Shown here: piece after piece, positions 1 to 7,035 of the stretch
How the letters are laid out: each line of letters begins with the position of its first letter
Numbering within the stretch: position 1 is the stretch's first letter
Assembly: GCA_900546915.1 (NCBI GenBank)
Contig: UREY01000007.1
Coordinates: forward strand, 1-64,000
From: an uncultured Eubacteriales bacterium
Lineage (GTDB): Bacteria; Bacillota; Clostridia; Oscillospirales; Oscillospiraceae
DNA length: 64,000 nucleotides
Direction: 5' to 3'
Position numbers and translations under genes: made by a program
The notes under the pieces: model-generated
Databases searched by the model: none
Told to the model about the DNA's origin: nothing
What the model saw: only the letters and a program-made list of their open reading frames with translations

Positions 1-150
1 CCGTGTCGTCGTAATCGGTGACTCCGTCGGCGTTGGGGCCGTAGTCCGTGTCGTCATAGTCGGTGACTCCGTCGGCGTTGGGGCCGTAGTCCGTGTCGTC
101 GTAGTCGGTGACTCCGTCGGCGTTGGGGCCGTAGTCCGTGTCATCATAGT
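1..150 (-). repeat. 45-bp in-frame tandem repeat, C-terminal acidic repeats of the lipoprotein
   Basis: Units begin at 1, 46, 91 and 136 and differ at only a few bases. Each unit encodes the 15 residues DYGPNADGVTDYDDT. The array is cut by the window edge, so the total copy number is unknown. Near-identity between units points to recent expansion. Confidence 0.9.
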
Positions 151-877
151 CCTGGTATTCGGCATTCATCTCGGTCACCTTGCCGGTGACGGCGTTGACC
201 TCATACTCATATTCCACGCCGTCCAGGACGAACTCCACCTCATACTCCCCGTCATCCAAGTCGTAATCCTTCTCCACGAACTGGAGGTCATCCCGGCCAA
301 GCTGGGTGGCGAGGATACTCTGGGCTGCGGAGGCATTGATGTATCCTCTGTCGCCATAAGTATCGTCGTAGTCGTCCAGATCCAGGGCCACAGTCTGAGA
401 GCCGATCTGATCAGCCTCTACCACCAACCGGACCGCCTCGGCTAGATCGTTGAGGAACTGGTCGTTGGGGTAGGCGGAGCCCCGCTCCAGCTTCAGGATG
501 ATGTTTTTCTCATGGCCGCCTACGGTGGCGTCAAAGTATCCGCCGGCGTTGATCTGACCAACCAAGTCGCTGATCACGGCGGTACAGGGCCTGCCCTCGT
601 AGTCGGTGTAGCCGGCCAGCACCGACTGTCCGTCATCATTGAGGGCGTTCAAGGCCACCACGTTGCCCAGGTCATCATAGTCCATCTCGATCTCCGGGTT
701 CACGCTCAGGAGTACGGTTCCGGCGATGCCGTTGGTGGTTTCCTGGGTCGGGTCGGTGGTATTGGAGCTTCCGGAGAGGGCCGCCGTTCCGGAGTGGCTC
801 CCACAGGCGGTCAGGATGGTCAGGGTCAGGGCGGCCACGGTGAGGCCGAGCAGTTTGGTCAGCGAAGTCTTTTTCAT
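1..877 (-). CDS. Lipoprotein with RsgI-like extracellular domain, PepSY domain and acidic tandem repeat (3' end outside window)
   Basis: The reading frame is open from an ATG at 877 to the window edge, so the C-terminus is missing. The start at 877 is preferred over 886 because GGGAG then lies 9 bases upstream. Residues 1-25 form a lipoprotein signal with lipobox LTAC, so the protein should be anchored outside the membrane. Residues about 50-130 match the extracellular domain of the neighbouring RsgI, including the Asn-Pro pair (SVNPEIEM) and a following segment NALNDDGQSVL. Residues about 175-240 look like a PepSY domain. From about residue 245 a 15-residue unit (DYGPNADGVTDYDDT) repeats. 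The gene lies 177 bases downstream of rsgI and has its own candidate SigI promoters. The function is unknown; a sensor or a decoy in SigI signalling is an inference. Confidence 0.75.
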   Translation of the reverse strand, partial: MKKTSLTKLLGLTVAALTLTILTACGSHSGTAALSGSSNTTDPTQETTNGIAGTVLLSVNPEIEMDYDDLGNVVALNALNDDGQSVLAGYTDYEGRPCTAVISDLVGQINAGGYFDATVGGHEKNIILKLERGSAYPNDQFLNDLAEAVRLVVEADQIGSQTVALDLDDYDDTYGDRGYINASAAQSILATQLGRDDLQFVEKDYDLDDGEYEVEFVLDGVEYEYEVNAVTGKVTEMNAEYQDYDDTDYGPNADGVTDYDDTDYGPNADGVTDYDDTDYGPNADGVTDYDDT

Positions 878-930
878 ATTGTTCATCTCCCATTCTTTAT
901 TTGGCATTTTGCCTTTGCTTGTCAATAGAT

Positions 931-957
931 TACGGATCCGCAGAAGGAAAAACGGGG
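931..957 (-). promoter_or_regulatory. Candidate SigI-type promoter, proximal, for the lipoprotein gene
   Basis: On the minus strand the sequence has GACCCCG (CCCC at 957-954), a T-tract, then CGTA at 934-931, with 19 bases between CCCC and CGTA. The same layout and spacing is found at 1029-1003 and in front of sigI at 2774-2748. It lies about 55 bases before the lipoprotein start. SigI promoters of Firmicutes are known for a C-rich -35 and a CGAA or CGTA-like -10. Confidence 0.6.
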
Positions 958-1002
958 TCGTCAAGAAGTTTTTTATTGCTTTCCGTCTCTCCGTGGGAAG
1001 GA

Positions 1003-1029
1003 TACGGGACGGGAACCTTAAAACCGGGG
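1003..1029 (-). promoter_or_regulatory. Candidate SigI-type promoter, distal, for the lipoprotein gene
   Basis: On the minus strand CCCC lies at 1029-1026 and CGTA at 1006-1003, with a 19-base gap that starts with a T-rich tract. This is the second of two such sites in the spacer between rsgI and the lipoprotein gene. Confidence 0.5.
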
Positions 1030-1054
1030 CCGCTCAGAAAAAATTTTTCGTCTT

Positions 1055-1978
1055 TTAGTCGCCCTCATCCCAGTCGCCCCTATCATCATCTTCATCATCT
1101 CGGTCTTCATAATCGGTGACACCATCATTGTATGGGTCATAATCGGTATCCGCAGAGTTGGTAGCCCCGTCAGTGCTCGACCCATAATCTGTGTCCTTGT
1201 AGTCAGTGGCCCCGTCGTTGCTGGGGCCATAGTCGGTGTCGGTGTAGTCGGTCACTCCGTCTGAGCCGGGGCCATAATCGGTAGCCGCCGGAACAGTTGG
1301 TGGAACGGTCGCTTTCGGAGGAGGCTCCGGCATAGGCTCCAGTGTAGATTCCGGCATGGTCTCCGGCGTGGGCGGCGTCACCGGGATCACCACCTCCGTC
1401 TGAGGCAGCTCTTGGGACATGGAGCCGATCTGGATCACAATGGTATCCCCATACCGCTCCTCCAAATCATCCCGGGCCTCCAGTTCCTCCCGGGCCTGCC
1501 AGCCGGCATCGGAGCTGGTGGCAGTGATAGCCACCGTCTCCCCCCCGGAGAGGTAACCCATGTGGATGGCCCGCTCCACCAGCTCCCCAGCCACGTCCTC
1601 CCGATCCTTGCCACTGTAATTGTAGCCGTTGATCAGATCCTGACCATCCTCGTTGAGCCCTTCCAGTTCCAGCACCCGGTCGGTGCGGCTGAGTGTAAGC
1701 TCCACATCCGGGTTGATCTGGATGCGCAAGGCGCCGTAGGGGATAAAGTTAGGCTGATAATATCCAAAGAACACCAGGCAGAAACAGGCGGCTAGGCCCA
1801 CCAGGCCGGATAGAGGTTTCCACAAAGGGACCGGCTTCTTCTGTGGTGTCCGAAGTTCCACGATCTCCTGCACCGTATCCCCCACCTGATAGCGCAGGTT
1901 GGCCGCTTTTAGGAAACGCCCTCCCTCGTCCAGTACCACCGCATAGGCCGGATGGGTCTCCATAACCAGATAGTTCAC
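1055..1978 (-). CDS. rsgI: Anti-sigma-I factor RsgI
   Basis: This is a 307-residue membrane anti-sigma factor that should hold SigI at the membrane until a signal outside the cell releases it. The start is a GTG at 1978, with AGGAGG 10 bases upstream; its last bases overlap the sigI stop (GTGA), which implies translational coupling. Residues 1-50 form the cytoplasmic RsgI N-terminal domain and residues about 57-73 the single membrane span. The extracellular juxtamembrane domain follows, with the Asn89-Pro90 pair (QINPDVELTLSRTDRV) and the segment GLNEDGQDLI. In studied RsgI proteins autoproteolysis occurs at a conserved Asn-Pro. A Pro-rich linker (about 197-232) leads to degenerate acidic repeats (233-291) and a very acidic tail. 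No carbohydrate-binding domain, as found in cellulolytic clostridia, is present. Confidence 0.9.
   Translation of the reverse strand: MNYLVMETHPAYAVVLDEGGRFLKAANLRYQVGDTVQEIVELRTPQKKPVPLWKPLSGLVGLAACFCLVFFGYYQPNFIPYGALRIQINPDVELTLSRTDRVLELEGLNEDGQDLINGYNYSGKDREDVAGELVERAIHMGYLSGGETVAITATSSDAGWQAREELEARDDLEERYGDTIVIQIGSMSQELPQTEVVIPVTPPTPETMPESTLEPMPEPPPKATVPPTVPAATDYGPGSDGVTDYTDTDYGPSNDGATDYKDTDYGSSTDGATNSADTDYDPYNDGVTDYEDRDDEDDDRGDWDEGD
1106..1282 (-). repeat. Degenerate 15-residue acidic repeats at the RsgI C-terminus
   Basis: About four diverged copies of a unit like DTDYGPSNDGATDYK are seen at residues 233-291. They share the D-T-D-Y-G-P-x-x-D-G-x-T-D-Y core with the near-perfect array of the adjacent lipoprotein at 1-150. 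Confidence 0.85.
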
Positions 1979-2715
1979 GCCTCTCCACCTCCTTTCTTCG
2001 ATCCAATCTGGCATAGGTGTCCCCGAATGATCTCATAACCATTGGTGAAGGCCAATAGGATGGCCACCAAATACTTCCGGTGCCGCTCCATGGTTTTCCT
2101 GTCCGTACCGGAGCCTGTAGCCAGCTCGTTCATGGGCAGCTTGCCCGTGTCCTCCACCCGCTTCAACAGCTCCGGCTGGGAACGGGCAAAGTCCAGCGCG
2201 CGACGGCAGGCGGCAAAGGTCCGCTCCTGCCGGGGGCAGTTGTCTGCCACGTCGGAGAAGGTCAAGCCGAATTGGGCCAGTTTCCGGGAAAACTCCTGAA
2301 TCTCCCACCGGCTGGCTGTGCGTGTCTCATACGCTTCGGCGTGATCCTCCGTGTCGGGGATGGTGTCCAGCAATTCACCGCCGTCCTCCTCCACGCCCAG
2401 GGGCGCATGGAGAGAGATCACATTCCCGTGGCGCTTCTCCGCCCGATATTGGTCGATGAGCCGGTTGCGGATGGCCCGGGCGGCGTAGGAGAGGAAGGCA
2501 CCTCGGCTTTTCTCGTAGGCCAGAACCGCCTCATAGAAAGCCAGCATGGCAATGCTCAGCTCGTCCTCGTGGCCGTTCTCTGGGGTGGTGTGAATAAATT
2601 TCACTGTCTCCGAGCGGATGAAGCCCATGTACTGCTGGATGAGTCCGTCCGCTGCCTCTGTGTCCGTTTTTGCCGCCTGCACCTGGGCCGCGATGTCGTG
2701 CTCTGTCCGCACCAT
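1975..2715 (-). CDS. sigI: RNA polymerase sigma factor SigI
   Basis: This is a 246-residue sigma-70 family factor of the SigI group. The ATG at 2715 is chosen because GGAGG stands 7 bases upstream and because the candidate SigI promoter (2774-2748) leaves no room for a longer frame. Residues about 25-95 hold sigma region 2 (for example DELSIAMLAFYEAVLAYE and the helix ARAIRNRLIDQYRAE). The SigI signature ISLHAPLG lies near residue 100. The C-terminal SigI domain (about 135-230) contains the DNA-contacting segment TDRKTMERHRKYL. rsgI follows with a 4-base start/stop overlap, the standard sigI-rsgI arrangement. In other Firmicutes SigI controls heat-shock, envelope or polysaccharide-degradation genes; the target here is not known beyond the sites reported in this window. 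Confidence 0.93.
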   Translation of the reverse strand: MVRTEHDIAAQVQAAKTDTEAADGLIQQYMGFIRSETVKFIHTTPENGHEDELSIAMLAFYEAVLAYEKSRGAFLSYAARAIRNRLIDQYRAEKRHGNVISLHAPLGVEEDGGELLDTIPDTEDHAEAYETRTASRWEIQEFSRKLAQFGLTFSDVADNCPRQERTFAACRRALDFARSQPELLKRVEDTGKLPMNELATGSGTDRKTMERHRKYLVAILLAFTNGYEIIRGHLCQIGSKKGGGEA

Positions 2716-2747
2716 TTCCATCCCTCCATCCCCCTCCGGCAGAAGGA

Positions 2748-2774
2748 TACGGACGCGTCGCCGGATTTTCGGGG
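2748..2774 (-). promoter_or_regulatory. Candidate autoregulatory SigI promoter of sigI-rsgI
   Basis: On the minus strand GACCCCGAAAAT (CCCC at 2774-2771) is followed after 19 bases by CGTATCC (CGTA at 2751-2748). The predicted transcript start leaves a leader of about 25-30 bases that contains only the sigI ribosome-binding site. Confidence 0.6.
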
Positions 2775-2816
2775 TCACAGCAGAAAATTTCGCCAGGGTA
2801 TAAAAAGCTATGGTAA

Positions 2817-2845
2817 AATATAGCAGAGCCGAACTCCCCCTACAA
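2817..2845 (-). promoter_or_regulatory. Possible housekeeping promoter upstream of sigI
   Basis: TTGTAG, a 17-base spacer and TATATT are found on the minus strand, upstream of the SigI-type site. The -35 is poor (3 of 6) and the -10 good (5 of 6). Confidence 0.35.
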
Positions 2846-3092
2846 CCGCAACGGTGTTAAATCAACGTAAATCTTTTGCAAAGCAGAGGGAACGAAGGAT
2901 TCCAGCATTGTCACTTCTGAATACTATATCGCCGAGCAAAACAGGGGGGGAATTACCCGCGCAGGCAAAAGCTATGTGATCATCGTAATATTTATATAAT
3001 ATAGTATATATGTCCGTCGCAAATTATCTTATATGCATCTTTGTCGAGCTTAATTAAGTAGTTTCGATCCCACTCATCACTAGGAGAGCAAT

Positions 3093-3458
3093 TTGTCCTT
3101 GACAATCGCTTTTCAAAAGCAGATATTGGAGGAATACGCCTGCCCGAACGGCCTTCCGGCCCCCACGCACTCCACCGATGACGGCATTTCTAGAACCTGC
3201 TTTGTTCTCCCCGGCTTTCTGGTGATGATGGAGGAAGTTGCGTTCGGACGGGTGGAGGTCATCGTCATTTAGGACACGAGCCGGTTATGGTGTAAATATC
3301 TAAAAATCCGTCAGATCGTGGAGATTTTGCGGCAGAAAGGCGTCCGGCTGATTGCCATCAACGCCAGAATGGACAGCTTGGACGAGGAGGATGATTTTAC
3401 TCCGTTCCGCAACATTATACATGAGTTTTACGTCCGCGATACCAGCCGAAAAATCCGT
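3093..3458 (+). pseudogene. Decayed large serine recombinase (Tn4451/Tn1549-type resolvase), internal fragment
   Basis: Translation from 3093 gives a continuous frame matching the catalytic domain of large serine recombinases. It begins near QILEEYA, runs through TDDGISRT and PGF, then GRVEVIVI, an in-frame TAG at 3270, DTSRL, and then EILRQKGVRLIAIN, DDFTPFRNIIHEFYV and RDTSRKIR, and ends at a TGA. The N-terminal part with the catalytic serine and the whole DNA-binding region are missing. The internal stop sits where the family has the Lys of its KDxSRxGR motif. It cannot make an active enzyme. Confidence 0.8.
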
Positions 3459-3589
3459 TGACAACTCGTTACCGGGAGCCATTGCCGAAATCCCCTTTCT
3501 ACAACGCCGGAACCTCAGGCATGTGGCTCTTTTCAAAAATTGGAATGGGCCGCTGAAATAACTCCACTGGTCAAAAAACGCTTTTTTAC

Positions 3590-3639
3590 AAAAAAACAAG
3601 TTCCACGGCAGTTTGATCCGCCGCAGAACTTGTTTTTGT
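3590..3639 (-). terminator. Terminator of the sugar-acid operon (bidirectional)
   Basis: Arms AAAACAAGTTC and GAACTTGTTTT enclose a loop of about 22 bases. Both sides carry A/T tracts, so it could work in either direction. It lies about 90 bases past the last gene of the minus-strand operon. Confidence 0.65.
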
Positions 3640-3729
3640 TATATTTCACCCCGCGCAGTCGTTTTGTCAGGCTTCATTTTATAGACCATAGGCGGGAGAA
3701 ATCCCCAACACAATGGAAGCTGTGCAAAA

Positions 3730-4917
3730 TCAGCACAGGGTGGTAATCTCCGCCGTCTCCAACGCCTCGTCAGACAGCTCCTGGCCGATGCCCGGCAGAT
3801 CGGGTACGTCGAAGTAGCCGTTTACCGGCTGGTAGTCGTATTTGCAGGAGCGGATGTTCTCGTCCAGAAGGGCGGCGGCGTGGTGCTCATGGATTAAATA
3901 ATTGGGGATGGCCGCCTCCAGCTGCAGGGCGGCCGCTGTGGCAATGGGGCCGCCGCAGATGTGCATCTGTACAGGAATGTCATAAATATGGGCCATATCG
4001 CAAATCTTCTTGCCCTCGGTCAGGCCGCCGGTGTTGCCCAGATCGGGCTGAATGACCTGCAGCGCATGCTTTTCAAAAAACGGCCGGTAGCCCCAACGGG
4101 TGTAGATCCGCTCGCCGCTGGCAACCGGCAGCCGGATGCTCTTGGAAATCAGGTCCATGTTTCCATCGTTCATCGGAGAGGTGGGCTCCTCGTAATAGAA
4201 GCAGTGGAAGGGCTCAATGGCCCGGGCAAACTGAATGGCGCTATTGGCGTCGGTTTTGGCGTGCAGCTCCACAATGATATCCACGTCCGGCCCCACAGCC
4301 TCCCGCACCGCCGCCAGCCGGTCCACCGACAGACGCAAATGCTTTTGATCCATGATGCCGTAGGTCTTGTGGCCGTACCACACCCCCCGGCTGTCGAAGC
4401 CGACCGGGTCTACCTTCACGGCGTCGTACCCGTCGGCTATGGCCTTGAGGGCCGCTTCGGCGTATTCCTCCGGCCGCACCAGGCAGCGGCTCTCCTTGCC
4501 CCAGTCAAACTGAATCTGACTGGCGTAAGCCCGCAGCTTCTGGTTGGTCTTACCGCCCAGCAGCTGATAGCAGGGAACCCCCAGGGCCTTGCCCTTGATG
4601 TCCCAAAGCGCAATGTCAATGGCGCTGATTGCGCTCATCACAATCCCGCCGTTGCCCAGGCCCCAGAAGGTGGAGCGGTGCAGCTTATCCCAAATTTTCT
4701 CGTTATCCATGGGATCCATACCCAGAATCAGTCTGCCAAAGTCCTGGGCCATGCCGTAGGCGGCGTTTTTGGCCCGGCCGTAGGTCAACCCCATTTCTCC
4801 ATATCCGCTGATCCCCATATCGGTATGAATCCGAATGATTGTGGGGTTCCAGGGAGAGCTCTCGGTCGCTGCACGTCCAAGAGTCACAAGAATGACATCG
4901 ACACTGGTAATTTTCAT
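3730..4917 (-). CDS. Enolase-superfamily (mandelate racemase/muconate lactonizing) sugar-acid dehydratase
   Basis: This is a 395-residue protein of the mandelate racemase branch of the enolase superfamily, whose members remove water from aldonic or aldaric acids to give 2-keto-3-deoxy acids. The N-terminal capping domain (about 1-115) is followed by a TIM barrel. Candidate metal ligands are Glu217 (VELH), Glu243 or Glu244 (YYEEP) and Glu269 (SGER), with basic residues near Lys168 (AVKVDP) and His319 (MHICGG). The first ligand is Glu where most relatives have Asp. The start at 4917 has GGGAG upstream and is two bases beyond the preceding stop. As the last gene of the operon it probably produces 2-keto-3-deoxygluconate or an isomer for KdgK; the exact substrate cannot be read from sequence. 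Confidence 0.8.
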   Translation of the reverse strand: MKITSVDVILVTLGRAATESSPWNPTIIRIHTDMGISGYGEMGLTYGRAKNAAYGMAQDFGRLILGMDPMDNEKIWDKLHRSTFWGLGNGGIVMSAISAIDIALWDIKGKALGVPCYQLLGGKTNQKLRAYASQIQFDWGKESRCLVRPEEYAEAALKAIADGYDAVKVDPVGFDSRGVWYGHKTYGIMDQKHLRLSVDRLAAVREAVGPDVDIIVELHAKTDANSAIQFARAIEPFHCFYYEEPTSPMNDGNMDLISKSIRLPVASGERIYTRWGYRPFFEKHALQVIQPDLGNTGGLTEGKKICDMAHIYDIPVQMHICGGPIATAAALQLEAAIPNYLIHEHHAAALLDENIRSCKYDYQPVNGYFDVPDLPGIGQELSDEALETAEITTLC

Positions 4918-4918
4918 A

Positions 4919-6019
4919 TTATTCTCCCATCTGCCGCTGCGCTGCGGCGTTGTTTTCCATTCCCGGTTCTTCCAACAGCTCTTCCACATCCAGGCCCACC
5001 AGCTCGCCGGCCAGCTTTAAATTCCGCAGGCCGATGGGGGTCAGCTCCAGTCCGGTTTCCTTGGCCCTCTGCCAGCGCATTCCCTCCGGATAGCCCGGAT
5101 AGACCACCCGGTCAAAGCCCTCGCCGGGCGGGTTGTCCAGAATCGCCTGCGCCCAGGTTTCCGCACGCCGGGTATATTCCGACAAATCCATAAACTTGGA
5201 AATGTCCAGCACCTGCATGTAACAGCCATAATTGGAAGGCTTGCGGACATCCCGGCACAAGCTGATGACATCGTCCTGATACGCCGCGCCGGACAAAATA
5301 CCCGCTAAAATGTTGATCATTCCGGCGATGCCGGAGCCTTTGGCCCCGCCAAAGGGCAACAGGGAACCGTGGCGGAGAATTTCTTCCGGATCCGTGCAGG
5401 TCCGTCCGTTGCGGTCCAGGCCCAGTCCCGGCGCCACCGGCTGCCCCAGATTCATGGCGTTTTCCAGTTTGTTGCCGGCGCAGACGGAGGTAGCCATATC
5501 CAGGCAATATGCCGGAAGTCTGCCCATCGGTGCGGCAAAGGTAAAGGGATTTGTGCCGAAATACTTTCGCGTGCCGCCAAAAGGCGCCATGGAGCTGGGT
5601 GAATTGGCCATCATCATCAGAATCATTCCGTCCTGGGTGGGACGTTGGGCGTAATAGAGGCCGGCGGCGTAATGCTGCAGATTGGTCATCGTCACACAGC
5701 CGATCCCCGTATTTCGCGCCATTTCCATGGCAAGCTCCATGCCGTGCTCCACCACCGTGACACCCAGTCCCCGGTCTCCATCCAGCACCGCAGCATTCGG
5801 CGTCCGCCGGAGCACCCGGATCCGAGGTTCCGTCTGGATGGTCTGCTTTAAAAACTGCTGGGTGTACTTCAAAACAAGACCGATCCCGTGGGACCAGACC
5901 CCCTTCGCCTCGGTTGTGACAAACAAATCGGCCTGCTGCCGAGCTCGCTCCGGGCGCAGCCCGGCCCGTTGGAAAATCAACGCGACGACTTCCTCGCACC
6001 GGTCCAAGCTTACTTTCAT
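4919..6019 (-). CDS. Ldh2-type NAD(P)-dependent 2-hydroxyacid dehydrogenase (malate/L-lactate/YiaK family)
   Basis: This 366-residue protein belongs to the malate/L-lactate dehydrogenase family that includes YiaK (2,3-diketo-L-gulonate reductase) and ureidoglycolate dehydrogenase. It is unrelated to Rossmann-type lactate dehydrogenases. The catalytic-site motif Ser43-His44-Gly45 (WSHGIG) is present, as are FGTNPFTFAAP and GGAKGSGIAGM, which build the cofactor and substrate pocket. The usual SNHFG-like segment is replaced by LQHYAAGL. It lies between a 2-hydroxyacid dehydrogenase and a sugar-acid dehydratase with almost no gaps, so a keto-sugar-acid substrate is likely. The stop is two bases before the next start. 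Confidence 0.82.
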   Translation of the reverse strand: MKVSLDRCEEVVALIFQRAGLRPERARQQADLFVTTEAKGVWSHGIGLVLKYTQQFLKQTIQTEPRIRVLRRTPNAAVLDGDRGLGVTVVEHGMELAMEMARNTGIGCVTMTNLQHYAAGLYYAQRPTQDGMILMMMANSPSSMAPFGGTRKYFGTNPFTFAAPMGRLPAYCLDMATSVCAGNKLENAMNLGQPVAPGLGLDRNGRTCTDPEEILRHGSLLPFGGAKGSGIAGMINILAGILSGAAYQDDVISLCRDVRKPSNYGCYMQVLDISKFMDLSEYTRRAETWAQAILDNPPGEGFDRVVYPGYPEGMRWQRAKETGLELTPIGLRNLKLAGELVGLDVEELLEEPGMENNAAAQRQMGE

Positions 6020-6031
6020 ACCGGCCTCCCC

Positions 6032-7021
6032 TTATCCCCTGGGGTGTGCCGGCGCATTGACCGCATGCGCCGGCCGCTGACCGCCGGCTACCTCCAGAAC
6101 GCTTTCCACCACGCTGTCTACCGCGTGATACAGGCTCTCCACCGTAAACGAGGCGTTATGGGGCGTCAGGCAAACCCGCTCCATCTCAAACAGCGGATAG
6201 GAGGCCGGGGAAATCGGCTCCGACGAAAAGACATCCAAGCCCGCGCCTGCAATCACCCGCTCCTGCAGCGCCTGAATCAGCTCCTGTTCACACACCACAT
6301 CCCCGCGGGAGGTATTAATCAGTATGGCGCTGGCTTTCATTTTGCGGAACTGCGCCATGCCGACCGAGCCCCGGGTCTGCGGCGTGGAAGGCAAATGCAG
6401 GCTGACAAAGTCCGATTCCCGGAATATGAGATCCAAATCCGCCACACGCTCAATATAGCCCGGCAAAACACCGGCGTAGGCGTCATAACCCAGCACCCGC
6501 ATGCCGAAGCCCTGCGAGGCAATCTGCGCCACATGGCGGCCGATGTTGCCGCAGCCGATGATCCCCAGGGTCCGCCCGGTCAGCTCGAACCCGCGAGCCG
6601 ACACGTCGGAAGTGAACATGCGGTACGCTCCCCGCTCCCTGCGGAAGCGCTCACTCACCCGCTGGGCATTTCTGGCGCATTCCAGCATCAGCATAATCGC
6701 CGCTTCCGCCACTGTCCGGCTGTTAATCCCCGGGGTATTGGTCACATAAATACCAAGCTCTTCGGCGTAGGCCGTATCCACCGTTTCGTAGCCCACGCCC
6801 CGCCGGGCAATCAGCTTCAGGCGCGGAGCCGCGTCCATAATGGTTCGGTTAAAACCATGCTCCGGCTGCTCAAAGGCCACCAGGCCGTCGCAATCCACAA
6901 TATCCCGGCAAATCCCCGCCTCTGTGGGCTGCGCCCCGCGTTTGATCTCAATCCCATGCTCCCGCAGCCGTTCTACGGCAAACGCGGGCATATCGTGGTA
7001 CACCAAAAGTCTAAATGCCAT
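6032..7021 (-). CDS. D-isomer specific 2-hydroxyacid dehydrogenase
   Basis: This 329-residue Rossmann-fold enzyme reduces 2-keto acids to D-2-hydroxy acids. The NAD-binding loop GIIGCGNIG is at 153-161, and the catalytic triad is Arg239 (NTSRGD), Glu268 (SSEP) and His288 (TPHNAS). The ATG at 7021 is preferred to upstream codons because AGGAGG stands about 9 bases before it. The family includes phosphoglycerate dehydrogenase and the 2-ketoaldonate reductases GhrA/GhrB. No C-terminal ACT domain is present, so serine biosynthesis is unlikely. The setting suggests a 2-ketoaldonate or hydroxypyruvate-type substrate. Confidence 0.85.
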   Translation of the reverse strand: MAFRLLVYHDMPAFAVERLREHGIEIKRGAQPTEAGICRDIVDCDGLVAFEQPEHGFNRTIMDAAPRLKLIARRGVGYETVDTAYAEELGIYVTNTPGINSRTVAEAAIMLMLECARNAQRVSERFRRERGAYRMFTSDVSARGFELTGRTLGIIGCGNIGRHVAQIASQGFGMRVLGYDAYAGVLPGYIERVADLDLIFRESDFVSLHLPSTPQTRGSVGMAQFRKMKASAILINTSRGDVVCEQELIQALQERVIAGAGLDVFSSEPISPASYPLFEMERVCLTPHNASFTVESLYHAVDSVVESVLEVAGGQRPAHAVNAPAHPRG

Positions 7022-7035
7022 CTTCTCGCGCCTCC

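Larger units (their letters stand above)
2775..3729. other. Gene-poor spacer with mobile-element remnant
   Basis: This stretch holds no intact gene. It contains the possible sigI promoter, an AT-rich patch (about 2975-3055) that contrasts with the G+C-rich surroundings, a decayed serine recombinase (3093-3458) and a bidirectional terminator (3590-3639). It looks like the scar of an excised or decayed mobile element. Confidence 0.7.

Noticed and set aside
1..150. CRISPR-like tandem repeats at the window start
   Set aside because: The units are directly adjacent without unique spacers and are in frame as a 15-residue protein repeat.
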